The notes: generated by a model from the letters alone, not told the origin. A stretch of DNA of 28,523 nucleotides from Proteobacteria bacterium UBA1148 (GCA_002311835.1 DBZY01000060.1:7238-35760); one strand, 5' to 3'. Shown: positions 1-7,464, counted from the first letter of the stretch. Numbers and translations are program-made.

Positions 1-147
1 GCGTCTGCACCACCGACGGCAATTGCCGCTACAACATGGTACCGAGATAACGTTGATCCCGTTAGCGTCACGGCTCTACGCAAAGAATTCCCATGGTTAT
101 TAACGTTTGAGGAATACCTAGTCGAAGCGGGATGGGGAGAACTGTAG
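1..147 (+). CDS. 3' end of an unrecognised protein (partial)
   Basis: An open frame enters from the left edge in frame 1 and runs for 48 codons to a TAG at 145-147. The visible tail contains TWYRDNVDPVSVTALRKEF and ends in EYLVEAGWGEL. I do not recognise the family, and no domain motif is visible in so short a piece. It is probably real because the frame stays open to the edge and the stop lies just before the polysaccharide deacetylase family gene on the same strand. That gene either overlaps it by 16 bases or follows after 14, depending on its start, so the two are probably cotranscribed. Confidence 0.5.
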   Translation, partial: ASAPPTAIAATTWYRDNVDPVSVTALRKEFPWLLTFEEYLVEAGWGEL

Positions 148-161
148 CATTGCCTAGGCCG

Positions 162-1028
162 ATGAAACCCCGGGACCGTTTATCGTACAGTGCGATCGTG
201 GACCGTCCTCGGCTTCCACTCCCAAATGGTGGACGAATTGCCGTCTGGACCATCGTTAATGTTGAGGAATGGTCTATCGATCATCCTATGCCGCGTACAG
301 TCCTACCCCCACCACGGGGCGAGCCTCTACTCCCAGATTTGGCAAATTGGGCATGGCACGAGTACGGCATGCGGGTCGGCTTTTGGCGACTTCTGGAAAC
401 AGTTAGAGCCACTGGCTATCGCGCTACCCTGGCAACAAATGGCTCAGTTTGCAAAACCTATCCGCGGGTTATCGAAGCTGCGTTGGAGGAAAACTGGGAA
501 ATAATGGGACACGGATTTCTGCAAGAACCAATGCACAAACTAGCCGATCAACGGCAGGCTATTCGCGATACGATCGAAGCCATTCACAAAGCAACGGGTA
601 AACCGCCACGCGGGTGGGAGAGCCCAGGACTAACGGAGACCTTCGAAACACCAGACCTACTGGCAGAGGAAGGCATTGAGTATGTTGCTGACTGGGTGGT
701 TGATGATCAACCCGTAGAATTGAAGACCACTGCTGGACCATTAATCTCGATACCCTACACCGTTGAAGTGAACGACATTCCGATTATGGCACTGCAACAA
801 CACGCTTCCGACATACTGTTGAGAAGGGGCATAGACCACTTCGACCGGCTCTACGAAGAAGGTGCAACACACACTCGGGTTATGGCCATCAGTGTGCACC
901 CCTTCCTAACAGGGGCGCCACACCGTATCAAATACCTCGCAGAACTCTACAATTACATTCTCTCAAAACCTGATGTATGTATGATGACTGGAGAGGAAAT
1001 CCTCGACTGGTACAACAGCGCGCGTTAA
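162..1028 (+). CDS. Polysaccharide deacetylase family protein, PuuE/allantoinase-like
   Basis: This is a NodB-fold hydrolase of the subgroup that includes the allantoinase PuuE. Such enzymes cut C-N bonds in small molecules or N-acetyl sugars; the substrate here is unknown. I chose the ATG at 162 because MKPRDRLSYSAIVDRP matches the usual beginning of this subgroup; an in-frame ATG at 132 adds 10 residues and overlaps the upstream gene. Counting from 162, visible marks are GHGFLQEPMH (about 116-125, the His pair that replaces the classic HSxxH), WESPGL (about 152-157), the acidic pair DDQ (about 181-183) and the late His in ISVHPF (about 246). Length (288 residues) is normal for the PuuE group. 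It converges with the oxygenase gene, with only 3 bases between the stops. The family is fairly sure, the substrate is not. Confidence 0.8.
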   Translation: MKPRDRLSYSAIVDRPRLPLPNGGRIAVWTIVNVEEWSIDHPMPRTVLPPPRGEPLLPDLANWAWHEYGMRVGFWRLLETVRATGYRATLATNGSVCKTYPRVIEAALEENWEIMGHGFLQEPMHKLADQRQAIRDTIEAIHKATGKPPRGWESPGLTETFETPDLLAEEGIEYVADWVVDDQPVELKTTAGPLISIPYTVEVNDIPIMALQQHASDILLRRGIDHFDRLYEEGATHTRVMAISVHPFLTGAPHRIKYLAELYNYILSKPDVCMMTGEEILDWYNSAR

Positions 1029-1031
1029 GAG

Positions 1032-1994
1032 TCACTCCTGAGATCCACCCGCTTCGCGTTTATAGTTGTTATCAATATACCAACCCATATAGTCAATCAT
1101 GGTAACTGGTTCGAAAGCTGCTGGATTCTCAGGCGACACACAAGATTCAAGAGGTACGGCCAACGTGTCCGGATTGGGATTAAAAAACATCGCCATCGAA
1201 TAACGGTCTTTTTTAGGGGGAATGACACGGTGGGGGGTCGCAAGAAATCGGCCATTTGACCACCGGTTTAAAAACTCTCCCGTATTGACGATAATCCCAT
1301 TCTTCACCGGTGTGGCCGAGATCCATTCACCCCGTGGGCTCAAAATTTCCAAACCAGTAACGTCCGACATAGGTAGCAACGTAATAAAACCGTGGTCCGA
1401 GTGAGGTGAAATACCGAACTGATTATCCTGCGGTTCAATGGCTGGGTAGTAAGCATTCCGCGTCCACCAGGTCGGCCGCGTGAAATATGGGTCAAAGTAG
1501 TCATCGGGAAGATTTAGTGCCCGAGCGTACAAGGGCAACATGGCGTAGCCGAGTACGGACAGAGCTTCTTGATAAGCAATCATCGCGTCACGAAAGCCGA
1601 TTAGCCCTTCGGGCCATTGATTGGGACCCACAAAACGCAGCCCCCGCTGAATGTCGGGGTCATCCGCGGGCCTCTCTCGGGCAATCGTAATAGTTTCATT
1701 GAGGTCCTTCCTGGTATTCTTATTGAACTTTGAAGTGACGTAAACGGTTGAACGAATAGGAACATAACCAACAGATTTTTCATTAATCTTAATTTTCAAC
1801 TTGTCTTCTAGGGGAAGTGAAAAAAACCTGCGTAGAGCATCGTAACCCTGCTCAATGAGCGCCTGCGAAACCCCGTGGTTGATCACCACGTAGAATCCGA
1901 TGTTTTCTTGGATCCGTCGGAGTTCGTGCGCCAGCTCATCACGTACCTTGGTGCTACCAGCTAGATAGGGCCCTAAATCGAGCGTAGGTATCAT
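1032..1994 (-). CDS. 2-oxoglutarate/Fe(II)-dependent oxygenase, isopenicillin N synthase-like
   Basis: This is a soluble non-heme iron dioxygenase of the large 2OG-Fe(II) superfamily (DIOX_N plus 2OG-FeII_Oxy domains), which hydroxylates, desaturates or cyclises small molecules. The N-terminal part has the typical IPTLDLGPYLAG and GFYVVINHGV. The iron ligands are seen in SPHSDHGF (His198, Asp200) and TPHRV (His255), and the co-substrate pair in DRYSMAMFFNP (Arg264, Ser266), numbered from the chosen start. The start at 1994 is an ATG preceded by GAGG (2000-2003) with a 5-base spacer. The frame could extend to a TTG at 2030, which lacks such support. It is 320 residues, normal for the family. 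It is divergent from the YtoQ gene, sharing an 83-base intergenic region. The substrate cannot be inferred; the neighbouring PuuE-like hydrolase gives only a weak hint of nitrogen-compound catabolism. Confidence 0.85.
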   Translation of the reverse strand: MIPTLDLGPYLAGSTKVRDELAHELRRIQENIGFYVVINHGVSQALIEQGYDALRRFFSLPLEDKLKIKINEKSVGYVPIRSTVYVTSKFNKNTRKDLNETITIARERPADDPDIQRGLRFVGPNQWPEGLIGFRDAMIAYQEALSVLGYAMLPLYARALNLPDDYFDPYFTRPTWWTRNAYYPAIEPQDNQFGISPHSDHGFITLLPMSDVTGLEILSPRGEWISATPVKNGIIVNTGEFLNRWSNGRFLATPHRVIPPKKDRYSMAMFFNPNPDTLAVPLESCVSPENPAAFEPVTMIDYMGWYIDNNYKREAGGSQE

Positions 1995-2077
1995 GTAATC
2001 CTCAACTGAATGACTAACTGAGAACCTCAACTACAGGATATCAGGATATATAAATCTTAAAAGTGGAGCATTATTCA

Positions 2078-2530
2078 ATGATAAAAAAGACGTGGAACAT
2101 CTACCTCTCTGGCGAGATTCATTCCAATTGGAGGAATCAAATCATGAAAGGATCGGAGACTATGGGCCTTACAGTAACATTTTCCAGTCCCGTCACAGAC
2201 CATGATGCTAGCGATCTGTGCGGAGTCAAGATCCTTGGCGAGGAATCGCAAGAATTTTGGCAGGATCGCAAAGGCGCCAGTATAAATGCGATTCGAACGT
2301 CCAACCTAATTAGTCGCGCAGACGTAGTAGTGGTGCGCTTCGGCCCGAAGTTCAAACAGTGGAATGCTGCCTTTGATGCCGGGTATGCAGCTGCACTCAA
2401 CAAATCACTTATTATTCTCCATGAAGAGGAGCACAACCACGCCTTAAAAGAAATTGATGCTGCCGCGAACGCTACCGCCCGAACACCAGAACAGGTTGTA
2501 GAAATCTTGGCCTACGTAGTTAATGGGTGA
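2078..2530 (+). CDS. YtoQ family protein
   Basis: The protein has 150 residues and matches the pattern of Bacillus subtilis YtoQ along its whole length: IYLSGEIHSNWR near the N-terminus, an ISRADVVVVRFGPKFKQWN block in the middle followed by a DAGYAAALNKSLIIL strand, and HALKEIDAAANATA near the end. The family is uncharacterised. Its pattern (a YLSGE/YLAGE start and an ADVVVVRF strand) resembles nucleoside 2-deoxyribosyltransferase-like Rossmann folds, which is inference only. I chose the ATG at 2078 over a GTG at 2063 because GGAG at 2065-2068 lies 9 bases before it and the IYLSGE motif then sits at the usual distance from the start. It is divergent from the oxygenase and convergent with the broken MarR-type gene. 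Confidence 0.85.
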   Translation: MIKKTWNIYLSGEIHSNWRNQIMKGSETMGLTVTFSSPVTDHDASDLCGVKILGEESQEFWQDRKGASINAIRTSNLISRADVVVVRFGPKFKQWNAAFDAGYAAALNKSLIILHEEEHNHALKEIDAAANATARTPEQVVEILAYVVNG

Positions 2531-2560
2531 TTATCTAAGTTTCGGTTGATAGCTATAAGC

Positions 2561-3070
2561 CTACGAGCTCTTAGGGTCGGTATTCAGGAAGTCGGTTAAG
2601 GTATCTAAGGCGGAACTCAGCGCTAGATGTTCTTCTTCTGAGAGTTGTTCCATAAGCATCTGATTGAACGCTTGCCGCGTCGGCATCACTGCATCTTTCT
2701 GCGCCAAGCCCTCGAGCGTGATTGAGAACAAAACACTTCGAGCATCTTGCGGGTCGGGTTCTCGTCTGACAAACCCTTTCTTTAGAAGAGAGGCGCTAGC
2801 ACGACTGAGTTGAGCCTTATCCGCATGGATGCTTTCGACAAGTTACCACAGTGTTCTAGGCGAGCGCTCACCAAGCTGGACCAACACTCGCCACTCCGCC
2901 ATGGAAAGACCGAAGCGCTCCCCTAGACAACGGGTAGACTGTCGACTAATAAGCTGATAAAGGGTGGTTAAACGGAAAGCCAACCGTTTTTGACCCTCGA
3001 CATCAGAAGCGTCACCGCCGCCAACTCTATGTGATCCATCCCTGAAGGCTACTGGTTCATTTACTACCAC
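2561..3070 (-). pseudogene. MarR family transcriptional regulator interrupted by one in-frame TAA
   Basis: The reading frame starts at a GTG (3070) with a clear GGTGGGAG ribosome binding site 4 bases upstream. It encodes a MarR-type helical region (FRLTTLYQLISRQ, GLSMAEWRVLVQLGE) and then meets TAA at 2843-2845. Reading on in the same frame gives 93 more codons to a TAG at 2561. This second part is the rest of a MarR protein: LVESIHADKAQLSRA (recognition helix) and FVRREPDPQDARSVLF (wing with the conserved D-x-R), then the C-terminal dimerisation helix. No base is gained or lost; restoring one sense codon, for example CAA, gives an ordinary 169-residue MarR. It is probably nonfunctional unless the stop is an error or is read through. 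It lies downstream of the dienelactone hydrolase on the same strand, the kind of small-molecule enzyme MarR proteins often control. Confidence 0.85.
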
Positions 3071-3229
3071 GTGACTCCCACCTTATCGAAGATGCCGTAT
3101 TTCCCTGCCCTGCAAACCGAAGCTTCTCTCTTAGTCTAAATCCAGACTCGCTACTGAAACCGATGAGGTGCACCATCTGGGACCTGACTGTTTTTATACA
3201 CCCCTAGCTATAGATGCACCGAAAATAAA

Positions 3230-3262
3230 CAAAAAATAATAATCTTTTACGCCGGGAAGATT
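3230..3262 (-). terminator. Possible weak intrinsic terminator after the dienelactone hydrolase
   Basis: Nine bases beyond the hydrolase stop on the minus strand there is a 6-base inverted repeat, AATCTT (3241-3246) and AAGATT (3257-3262), with a 10-base loop. On the minus strand it is followed by ATTATTTTTTG. The position and T-rich tail fit rho-independent termination, but the stem is A+T-rich and short, so it would be weak. Confidence 0.3.
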
Positions 3263-3270
3263 TGAGTGTC

Positions 3271-3987
3271 CTAGAAAATTTCTTCGAGAAAATTTACTAA
3301 TGCCGACCAGGATCGGCGAGCGGCCGACTCACTATATACGGTGCCAAGAGATGGATTTTGGGCCGCAGGATTGGTAAACGCATGAACGGTATGTCCATAC
3401 CCATGGATTTGCCAGTCGGCACCGGCCGCAGTCAGCTCAGCAGCCAGAGCAACTGCTTGCTCGGGCGTAGCCATAGGGTCATCCCATCCGTGGAGTGCTA
3501 GAACCTTGGCCGTAATGTCGTTACCTTCAGTATTCCCCGGTGGGTGAAATATCCCGTGAAAACTAACCACACCAAGAACCGCAGCCCCAACACGAGCCAT
3601 ATCCAAGACGCAAAGCCCGCCGAAGCAATATCCCATTGCCGCCACCTGAGAGGCATCGACAATCTCCTGTTGACTCGCCACATCAACGGCTAGTGTTAAC
3701 CGGCTCTGTAGCATAGCCCGGTCGTCCAAAAAAGGTTGCATAAGCTTAGAGTTCTCCTCCGGGTTACTGCCACGCACACCCTTACCATATAAATCAAGAC
3801 ACAACGCTGCGTAACCTAACTCTGCAAGATCCCGTGCACGCGCCTGCTCGAACTCACCCAAACCACCCCACGCGTGCGAAACAACTACACAGGGACCGGG
3901 CTGGGCAGCGGCATCATTCCATGCAAAGTAACCCTCGAAGTTCGTGCCGTCCTGGCTATATTCAACAACCTTAGTTTGTACTGTCAT
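3271..3987 (-). CDS. Dienelactone hydrolase family protein
   Basis: This is a cytoplasmic alpha/beta hydrolase of the dienelactone hydrolase (carboxymethylenebutenolidase) family, 238 residues, the usual length. The Cys nucleophile elbow MGYCFGG carries Cys121, Asp170 lies in LHGWDDPMATPEQ, and His202 lies in TVHAFTNP. These positions nearly match the Cys123-Asp171-His202 triad of Pseudomonas DLH. The oxyanion region VVSHAWGGLGEF (about 35-46) is also typical. Start is an ATG with no strong ribosome binding site. Family members open dienelactone rings in chlorocatechol degradation, but many are general esterases and no catechol genes are near, so the substrate is open. The broken MarR-type gene follows on the same strand after 200 bases. 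Confidence 0.9.
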   Translation of the reverse strand: MTVQTKVVEYSQDGTNFEGYFAWNDAAAQPGPCVVVSHAWGGLGEFEQARARDLAELGYAALCLDLYGKGVRGSNPEENSKLMQPFLDDRAMLQSRLTLAVDVASQQEIVDASQVAAMGYCFGGLCVLDMARVGAAVLGVVSFHGIFHPPGNTEGNDITAKVLALHGWDDPMATPEQAVALAAELTAAGADWQIHGYGHTVHAFTNPAAQNPSLGTVYSESAARRSWSALVNFLEEIF

Positions 3988-4013
3988 GAGTAATGACTCT
4001 CATTGTTTTAAAG

Positions 4014-4112
4014 TTAGTACCCAGTTACTTCGTGACCACTCGTCCCCTGAGCGCCGGCGGTTGGGGGTCCGATCACGCTCGCGGCGAACACCATAAGTCG
4101 CAGTGCTCTCAT
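4014..4112 (-). pseudogene. Truncated 5' end of a secreted-protein gene (signal peptide stub)
   Basis: A 32-codon frame starts at ATG (4112), 36 bases after the stop of the DUF6152-type gene and on the same strand. GGGAG lies 7 bases before the ATG. The product has a textbook signal peptide: MRALR, a hydrophobic core (LMVFAASVIG), then TAGA before QG. About ten codons later the frame runs into TAA at 4014-4016. Base composition falls sharply at this point: 4021-4080 is about 67 percent G+C by my count, against about 32 percent in 3961-4020. I read it as the beginning of a longer gene cut off at about 4020-4040. It could also be a small secreted peptide, but a typical signal peptide with almost no mature part makes that less likely. 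Confidence 0.55.
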
Positions 4113-4148
4113 TACTCTTCTCCCGTGCCTCTCTGATCTTAGAGTGGA

Positions 4149-5192
4149 TCACCCTTCCCAGACACAGTTGAAAGGCCGGATCTCTTCGCCTGGAACCCAG
4201 ATCCAGGCCCGGTTCAGCTCGACAGGCTCCGTAAATACCACGGGATCGATCGCGGTCACCGTGTAATTCAACACGTACCCATCCGGACTCGGGGTAAAGC
4301 GTTCGGTCAGCACGAGCTCGTCACTCTGTGGAATGCCCTCCTGATCGAACCAGGGCCATTCAATATCGGTCGTGGAGACGACAAGCGTATCGCCCTCCCA
4401 GCGACCGGTGGAATGTCCGAACGGACTGCTGACGTCGCGAGGGTCGACATCATCCGACATATGAATCGTGCGGACGACGTCCTGCTCCTCGAGTCGAATG
4501 ACGATCTCGCTGCCCTGATCAATGAACTCCATGGGATGAACTTGATCCATGATCGCCGGCATACCATTTTCGCAAAACAGGAAAGGATTGTCGGCGACCA
4601 GGTCCCACCCCGTCTGGACTTCCTCGGCGTATTCGGTCAGGGGATAGTTCTCGTTCCAGAGCACGCGGTCGAGATTCGTGCTCGCGCCCTGGAACTCTGC
4701 GATCTCCGTGCTCCAGACGCGGAAGATGCCGTCCACGGTGATCGAGCGATTCTGAAGTCTCTCCTGCTGGCGCGCTCTCATCGTCGTGCCCGCGAGGTCC
4801 GTTTCCCATCGCTGCTCGGCGAACGATTCGTTGTAGACCTCGCGACCGTCGGCCAACATGATGTTCGTCACGAACAACGAGGTCTTGTTTCGGCGACCCC
4901 GAAATCCCGCGACTCGAATCATCTCCCCAACCCGGAAGAGGTCCGGCGTGGCGCCCTTGCGAGTCAGCAGCGTGACGCCCCGTTCCTGCCCCAGCCACAA
5001 CGTTTCACTGCCTGCCTCGTCGGTCGTGCGCACGACCAACTCCGAATGTGGATTTCGCCACTCGATCGACACCAGTTCCCCAGTGATCTCGACTACGTCG
5101 TCCTTGTCGAAATGCACGAACGCGGCATGGTGAGCGCCCGCCACGGTCGAGAAGGTCAAGCCTCCGAGAAAGGCAAATACTCTTAACTTCAC
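4149..5192 (-). CDS. DUF6152-type secreted protein
   Basis: A 347-residue protein with an N-terminal signal peptide (KLRVFAFLGGLTF ending in VAGA before HHAAF). It is followed by a beta-rich domain with VEITGELVSIEWRNPHSE and an OB-fold-like look, recalling DUF6152 proteins. The C-terminal half (GRWEGDTLVVSTTDI, LTERFTPSPDGYVLNYTV, NRAWIWVPGEE) is the usual second half of these long gammaproteobacterial members. The function is unknown and the location probably periplasmic. The GTG at 5192 is chosen because it places the signal peptide at the N-terminus; the open frame reaches back to 5324 but overlaps the fusion-protein gene. The gene is richer in G+C (about 60-63 percent in lines I counted) than the exporter genes upstream (about 53-57 percent). 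It begins 4 bases after the fusion-protein stop, where a MacB permease would be expected. Confidence 0.7.
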   Translation of the reverse strand: MKLRVFAFLGGLTFSTVAGAHHAAFVHFDKDDVVEITGELVSIEWRNPHSELVVRTTDEAGSETLWLGQERGVTLLTRKGATPDLFRVGEMIRVAGFRGRRNKTSLFVTNIMLADGREVYNESFAEQRWETDLAGTTMRARQQERLQNRSITVDGIFRVWSTEIAEFQGASTNLDRVLWNENYPLTEYAEEVQTGWDLVADNPFLFCENGMPAIMDQVHPMEFIDQGSEIVIRLEEQDVVRTIHMSDDVDPRDVSSPFGHSTGRWEGDTLVVSTTDIEWPWFDQEGIPQSDELVLTERFTPSPDGYVLNYTVTAIDPVVFTEPVELNRAWIWVPGEEIRPFNCVWEG

Positions 5193-5196
5193 ATGA

Positions 5197-6582
5197 CTAC
5201 CGGAACCGTCCACCACGCGACCTCTGCTGAAATGGTGTCGAGGAGAAGCGGTCGGATATAAACCTCTGTAGCATTTCCTGCTGTTCAAACAGACTTGAGC
5301 TTGGCAACAACAGCACCTCATCATCGGGGTTCAGTCCAGAAATAACCTCGCTGAATTCCAAATCGGTCACACCGGTGCGAACTGGGATCGGGACAGGCTC
5401 TCCATTTCTTAAAGCGACAACCCAATAGTTACCACCAAACTCATAATCCGTCATGGAGGCATCCCGATTCCGAGAAACCCCTCCATTTTCAGTGCCACCT
5501 CCAAAACCATTTACTCTGAAGGATCCGTCACCCGATCCCCTCGTTGCGGTCTGAAGTTGTGTTGGCTTAGGCCCCTCTGCCCGAACATCGGCATATCTAT
5601 CGAACCCTTCAACCGGACGGCCGAGTTCACTACGTAATTCCTCTTCCCCAAGCCCCAGCATCAGTGCTGCGGTTGGAATGTCGCTGTTGGTACGCAAAGC
5701 CATAGTAGGTACGGCCGCTACTGAGTCGCGACTAGCAATCCGGATCTCCACATCCGCGTTCATGCCAGGCTTCAAGAGATCTCCTCGATTTTCAAGACGT
5801 ATGAGTACGGCAAACATGGTCACATTCTGCTCAACGATTGCCTGTGGTTCGATCTTTAACACCTCACCATCAAAGGGTTGATTGGGATAAGCAGCCACCG
5901 TTACATGTGTCTTCATCCCGGGCTTGATCTTGCCAATATCCGTCTCATCCACGAGCGTTCGTACGTGGACGGTTGTCAAGTCAGCCATCCGGAGTAGAAC
6001 CGTTCCACCGCTGACATCCCGAGTGGGGGAAGAAATAACTGTGCCCTGCTCTACATGCTTTTCAATAATCATGCCAGTAATGGGAGCTCTGACCTCCGTG
6101 TCATCCATGGCAATGCGAGCATTTTCTAGAGCAACTTCGGCACCAATCACTTGTGCCACTGAGTTAGCAAACTCGAGTTGCGCCTGCTCATACTCTGTTT
6201 CAGTCAATGTACCGGTGCCAAACAGGGTTTTGGACCGTCCCATTTGTGTCTCAGCGATGGTCCGGCGAGCTTTTGCAGCAACAAGACCCGCCTCTGCCTC
6301 GGCAAGCGTATTACGCGGCGAGCGCTGGTCTACTTCGACCAACAGAAATCCTTCTGGTACTACATCGCCCGTCTCTGCATGAATCGCCAGAATCTCCCCT
6401 GAAGCCTTCGATTTCACCTCAACCGTGATCTCAGGTTCAATAACCCCCGCAGCATTAACACTAACCTCAATGGACCGAGTTTCTACAGGCGCCGTGTCAT
6501 ACAAAGGCGCTATGGACTGGGTCTCTTCCTGTCCGCAGGCCCCTAGAGAAAATACGAGTATTACTCCGATCCAGGCCCTCAT
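5197..6582 (-). CDS. MacA-like periplasmic membrane fusion lipoprotein (HlyD/RND-ABC adaptor)
   Basis: This is an adaptor that would link an inner-membrane exporter to an outer-membrane channel. The N-terminus has a lipoprotein signal with lipobox LGAC at residues 13-16. The lipoyl-type half motif KASGEILAIHAETGDVV (about 58-74) is followed by a coiled-coil hairpin (about 90-165), the second half motif VRAPITGMIIEKHVEQGTV, a beta-barrel and a membrane-proximal domain. A Gly/Asn-rich stretch (RVNGFGGGTENGG) is inserted in the C-terminal part. Total length is 461 residues, somewhat longer than typical MacA. The ATPase gene ends 2 bases upstream, and GGGAG in its 3' end serves as ribosome binding site for the ATG. 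In MacAB-type operons the next gene should be the FtsX-like permease; here it is missing. Confidence 0.87.
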   Translation of the reverse strand: MRAWIGVILVFSLGACGQEETQSIAPLYDTAPVETRSIEVSVNAAGVIEPEITVEVKSKASGEILAIHAETGDVVPEGFLLVEVDQRSPRNTLAEAEAGLVAAKARRTIAETQMGRSKTLFGTGTLTETEYEQAQLEFANSVAQVIGAEVALENARIAMDDTEVRAPITGMIIEKHVEQGTVISSPTRDVSGGTVLLRMADLTTVHVRTLVDETDIGKIKPGMKTHVTVAAYPNQPFDGEVLKIEPQAIVEQNVTMFAVLIRLENRGDLLKPGMNADVEIRIASRDSVAAVPTMALRTNSDIPTAALMLGLGEEELRSELGRPVEGFDRYADVRAEGPKPTQLQTATRGSGDGSFRVNGFGGGTENGGVSRNRDASMTDYEFGGNYWVVALRNGEPVPIPVRTGVTDLEFSEVISGLNPDDEVLLLPSSSLFEQQEMLQRFISDRFSSTPFQQRSRGGRFR

Positions 6583-6584
6583 TT

Positions 6585-7352
6585 TTAATGACTCCCATCC
6601 ATCATTTCCCGATCCTCCTTGATGGTACCGTCACGAAGAGTAATAGCACGTGCCGCGTGGCTGGCAATTGTCGGTTCATGAGTTACAAGAATAATGGTGT
6701 TACCTAACCCATGTAGCTCATCAAATAACAACATTATATCCTGGCCCGTCACTGAATCCAGGTTTCCCGTAGGCTCGTCTGCAAGAAGAATGCTAGGCTC
6801 CGTGACCAGTGCTCGCGCAGTTGCCACGCGCTGCCGCTGACCGCCTGACATCTCGCTAGGTCGATGGCGCATTCGGTCTCCCAAACCAACCCGGATCAGT
6901 GCCTCGGCGGCTCGTTCTAGGCGCGCCTTTCGTTTCATCCCGCCATAGATTAGTGGTATTTCCACATTATGGAGCGCATTCGCCCGTGGCAACAGGTTGA
7001 AGGTCTGAAATACAAATCCGACTTCCTTATTACGTACTTTAGCGAGTTCGGAATCGTTCATTGACGAAACTAGCTTGCCGTTCAACCAGTACTCCCCGTC
7101 ATCGGGGGTATCAAGGCAGCCAATCATGTTCATGAGTGTAGATTTCCCGGAGCCGGATGGGCCCATGATGGCGACGTATTCCCCGTGCGCAATCTCTAGA
7201 TCTACACCGCGCAGGGCATGAACAGTTTCCCCGCCCATTGTGTAGCGACGCTGCAAGTTTCGCGTCAGAATCATCGGCCGGGTCTTACCCTCGGTGATAT
7301 CCAGAAACCCAGCGTCGGTTCCCAGCTTTGCGCTTTCATGCAATTGAGTCAT
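6585..7352 (-). CDS. ABC transporter ATPase, MacB/LolD type
   Basis: A 255-residue cytoplasmic ATPase of the family that works with FtsX-like permeases (LolD, MacB N-domain, FtsE). Visible are the Walker A GPSGSGKST, the Q-loop VFQTFNLLPR, the signature EMSGGQRQRVATARAL, the Walker B ILLADEPTGNLDS and the switch His in LVTHE. The sequence MIGCLDTPDDGEYW after Walker A and NLLPRANALHNVEIPLIYGG are characteristic of the MacB group. The ATG at 7352 adds about 26 residues before the usual MILTRNLQRRYTMG start, so an internal ATG at 7274 is an alternative. It is the first gene of the exporter operon; a 13-base palindrome sits directly upstream of the start. Confidence 0.92.
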   Translation of the reverse strand: MTQLHESAKLGTDAGFLDITEGKTRPMILTRNLQRRYTMGGETVHALRGVDLEIAHGEYVAIMGPSGSGKSTLMNMIGCLDTPDDGEYWLNGKLVSSMNDSELAKVRNKEVGFVFQTFNLLPRANALHNVEIPLIYGGMKRKARLERAAEALIRVGLGDRMRHRPSEMSGGQRQRVATARALVTEPSILLADEPTGNLDSVTGQDIMLLFDELHGLGNTIILVTHEPTIASHAARAITLRDGTIKEDREMMDGSH

Positions 7353-7354
7353 TC

Positions 7355-7433
7355 TGTGATTATCACATCTCAGAACTCAAATTGCGCCGTTAGTAAGCAT
7401 CAATGCTCGTTTCTAAAGGATTATTTATAATCC
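7355..7433. promoter_or_regulatory. Three short inverted repeats upstream of the exporter operon
   Basis: The 112 bases between the DUF4175 gene stop and the ATPase start hold three perfect inverted repeats. TGTGAT-T-ATCACA lies at 7355-7367, ending 2 bases from the start codon. AGCAT-CA-ATGCT is at 7396-7407. GGATTAT-TT-ATAATCC is at 7418-7433. The first overlaps where a ribosome binding site would be and could be an operator; its half-sites resemble CRP halves but the spacer is only 3 bases, not 6. The third, near the DUF4175 gene end, may act as a weak terminator. No promoter is convincing by eye. Confidence 0.35.
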
Positions 7434-7464
7434 AAAATAACTCTTTATTACTTTCGGGTTAGGG

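Noticed and set aside
2034..2049. Tandem CAGGATAT direct repeat between the oxygenase and YtoQ genes
   Set aside because: Only two 8-base copies in an A+T-rich spacer; easily due to chance.
4413..5186. A 257-codon open frame on the plus strand opposite the DUF6152-type gene
   Set aside because: It is antisense to a gene with a clear signal peptide and domain pattern. Its translation shows no fold-like hydrophobic pattern, and such frames are common opposite G+C-rich genes.
7355..7367. TGTGATTATCACA considered as a CRP or FNR site
   Set aside because: The half-sites fit but the spacer between TGTGA and TCACA is 3 bases, whereas CRP sites need 6; I keep it only as an unassigned palindrome.
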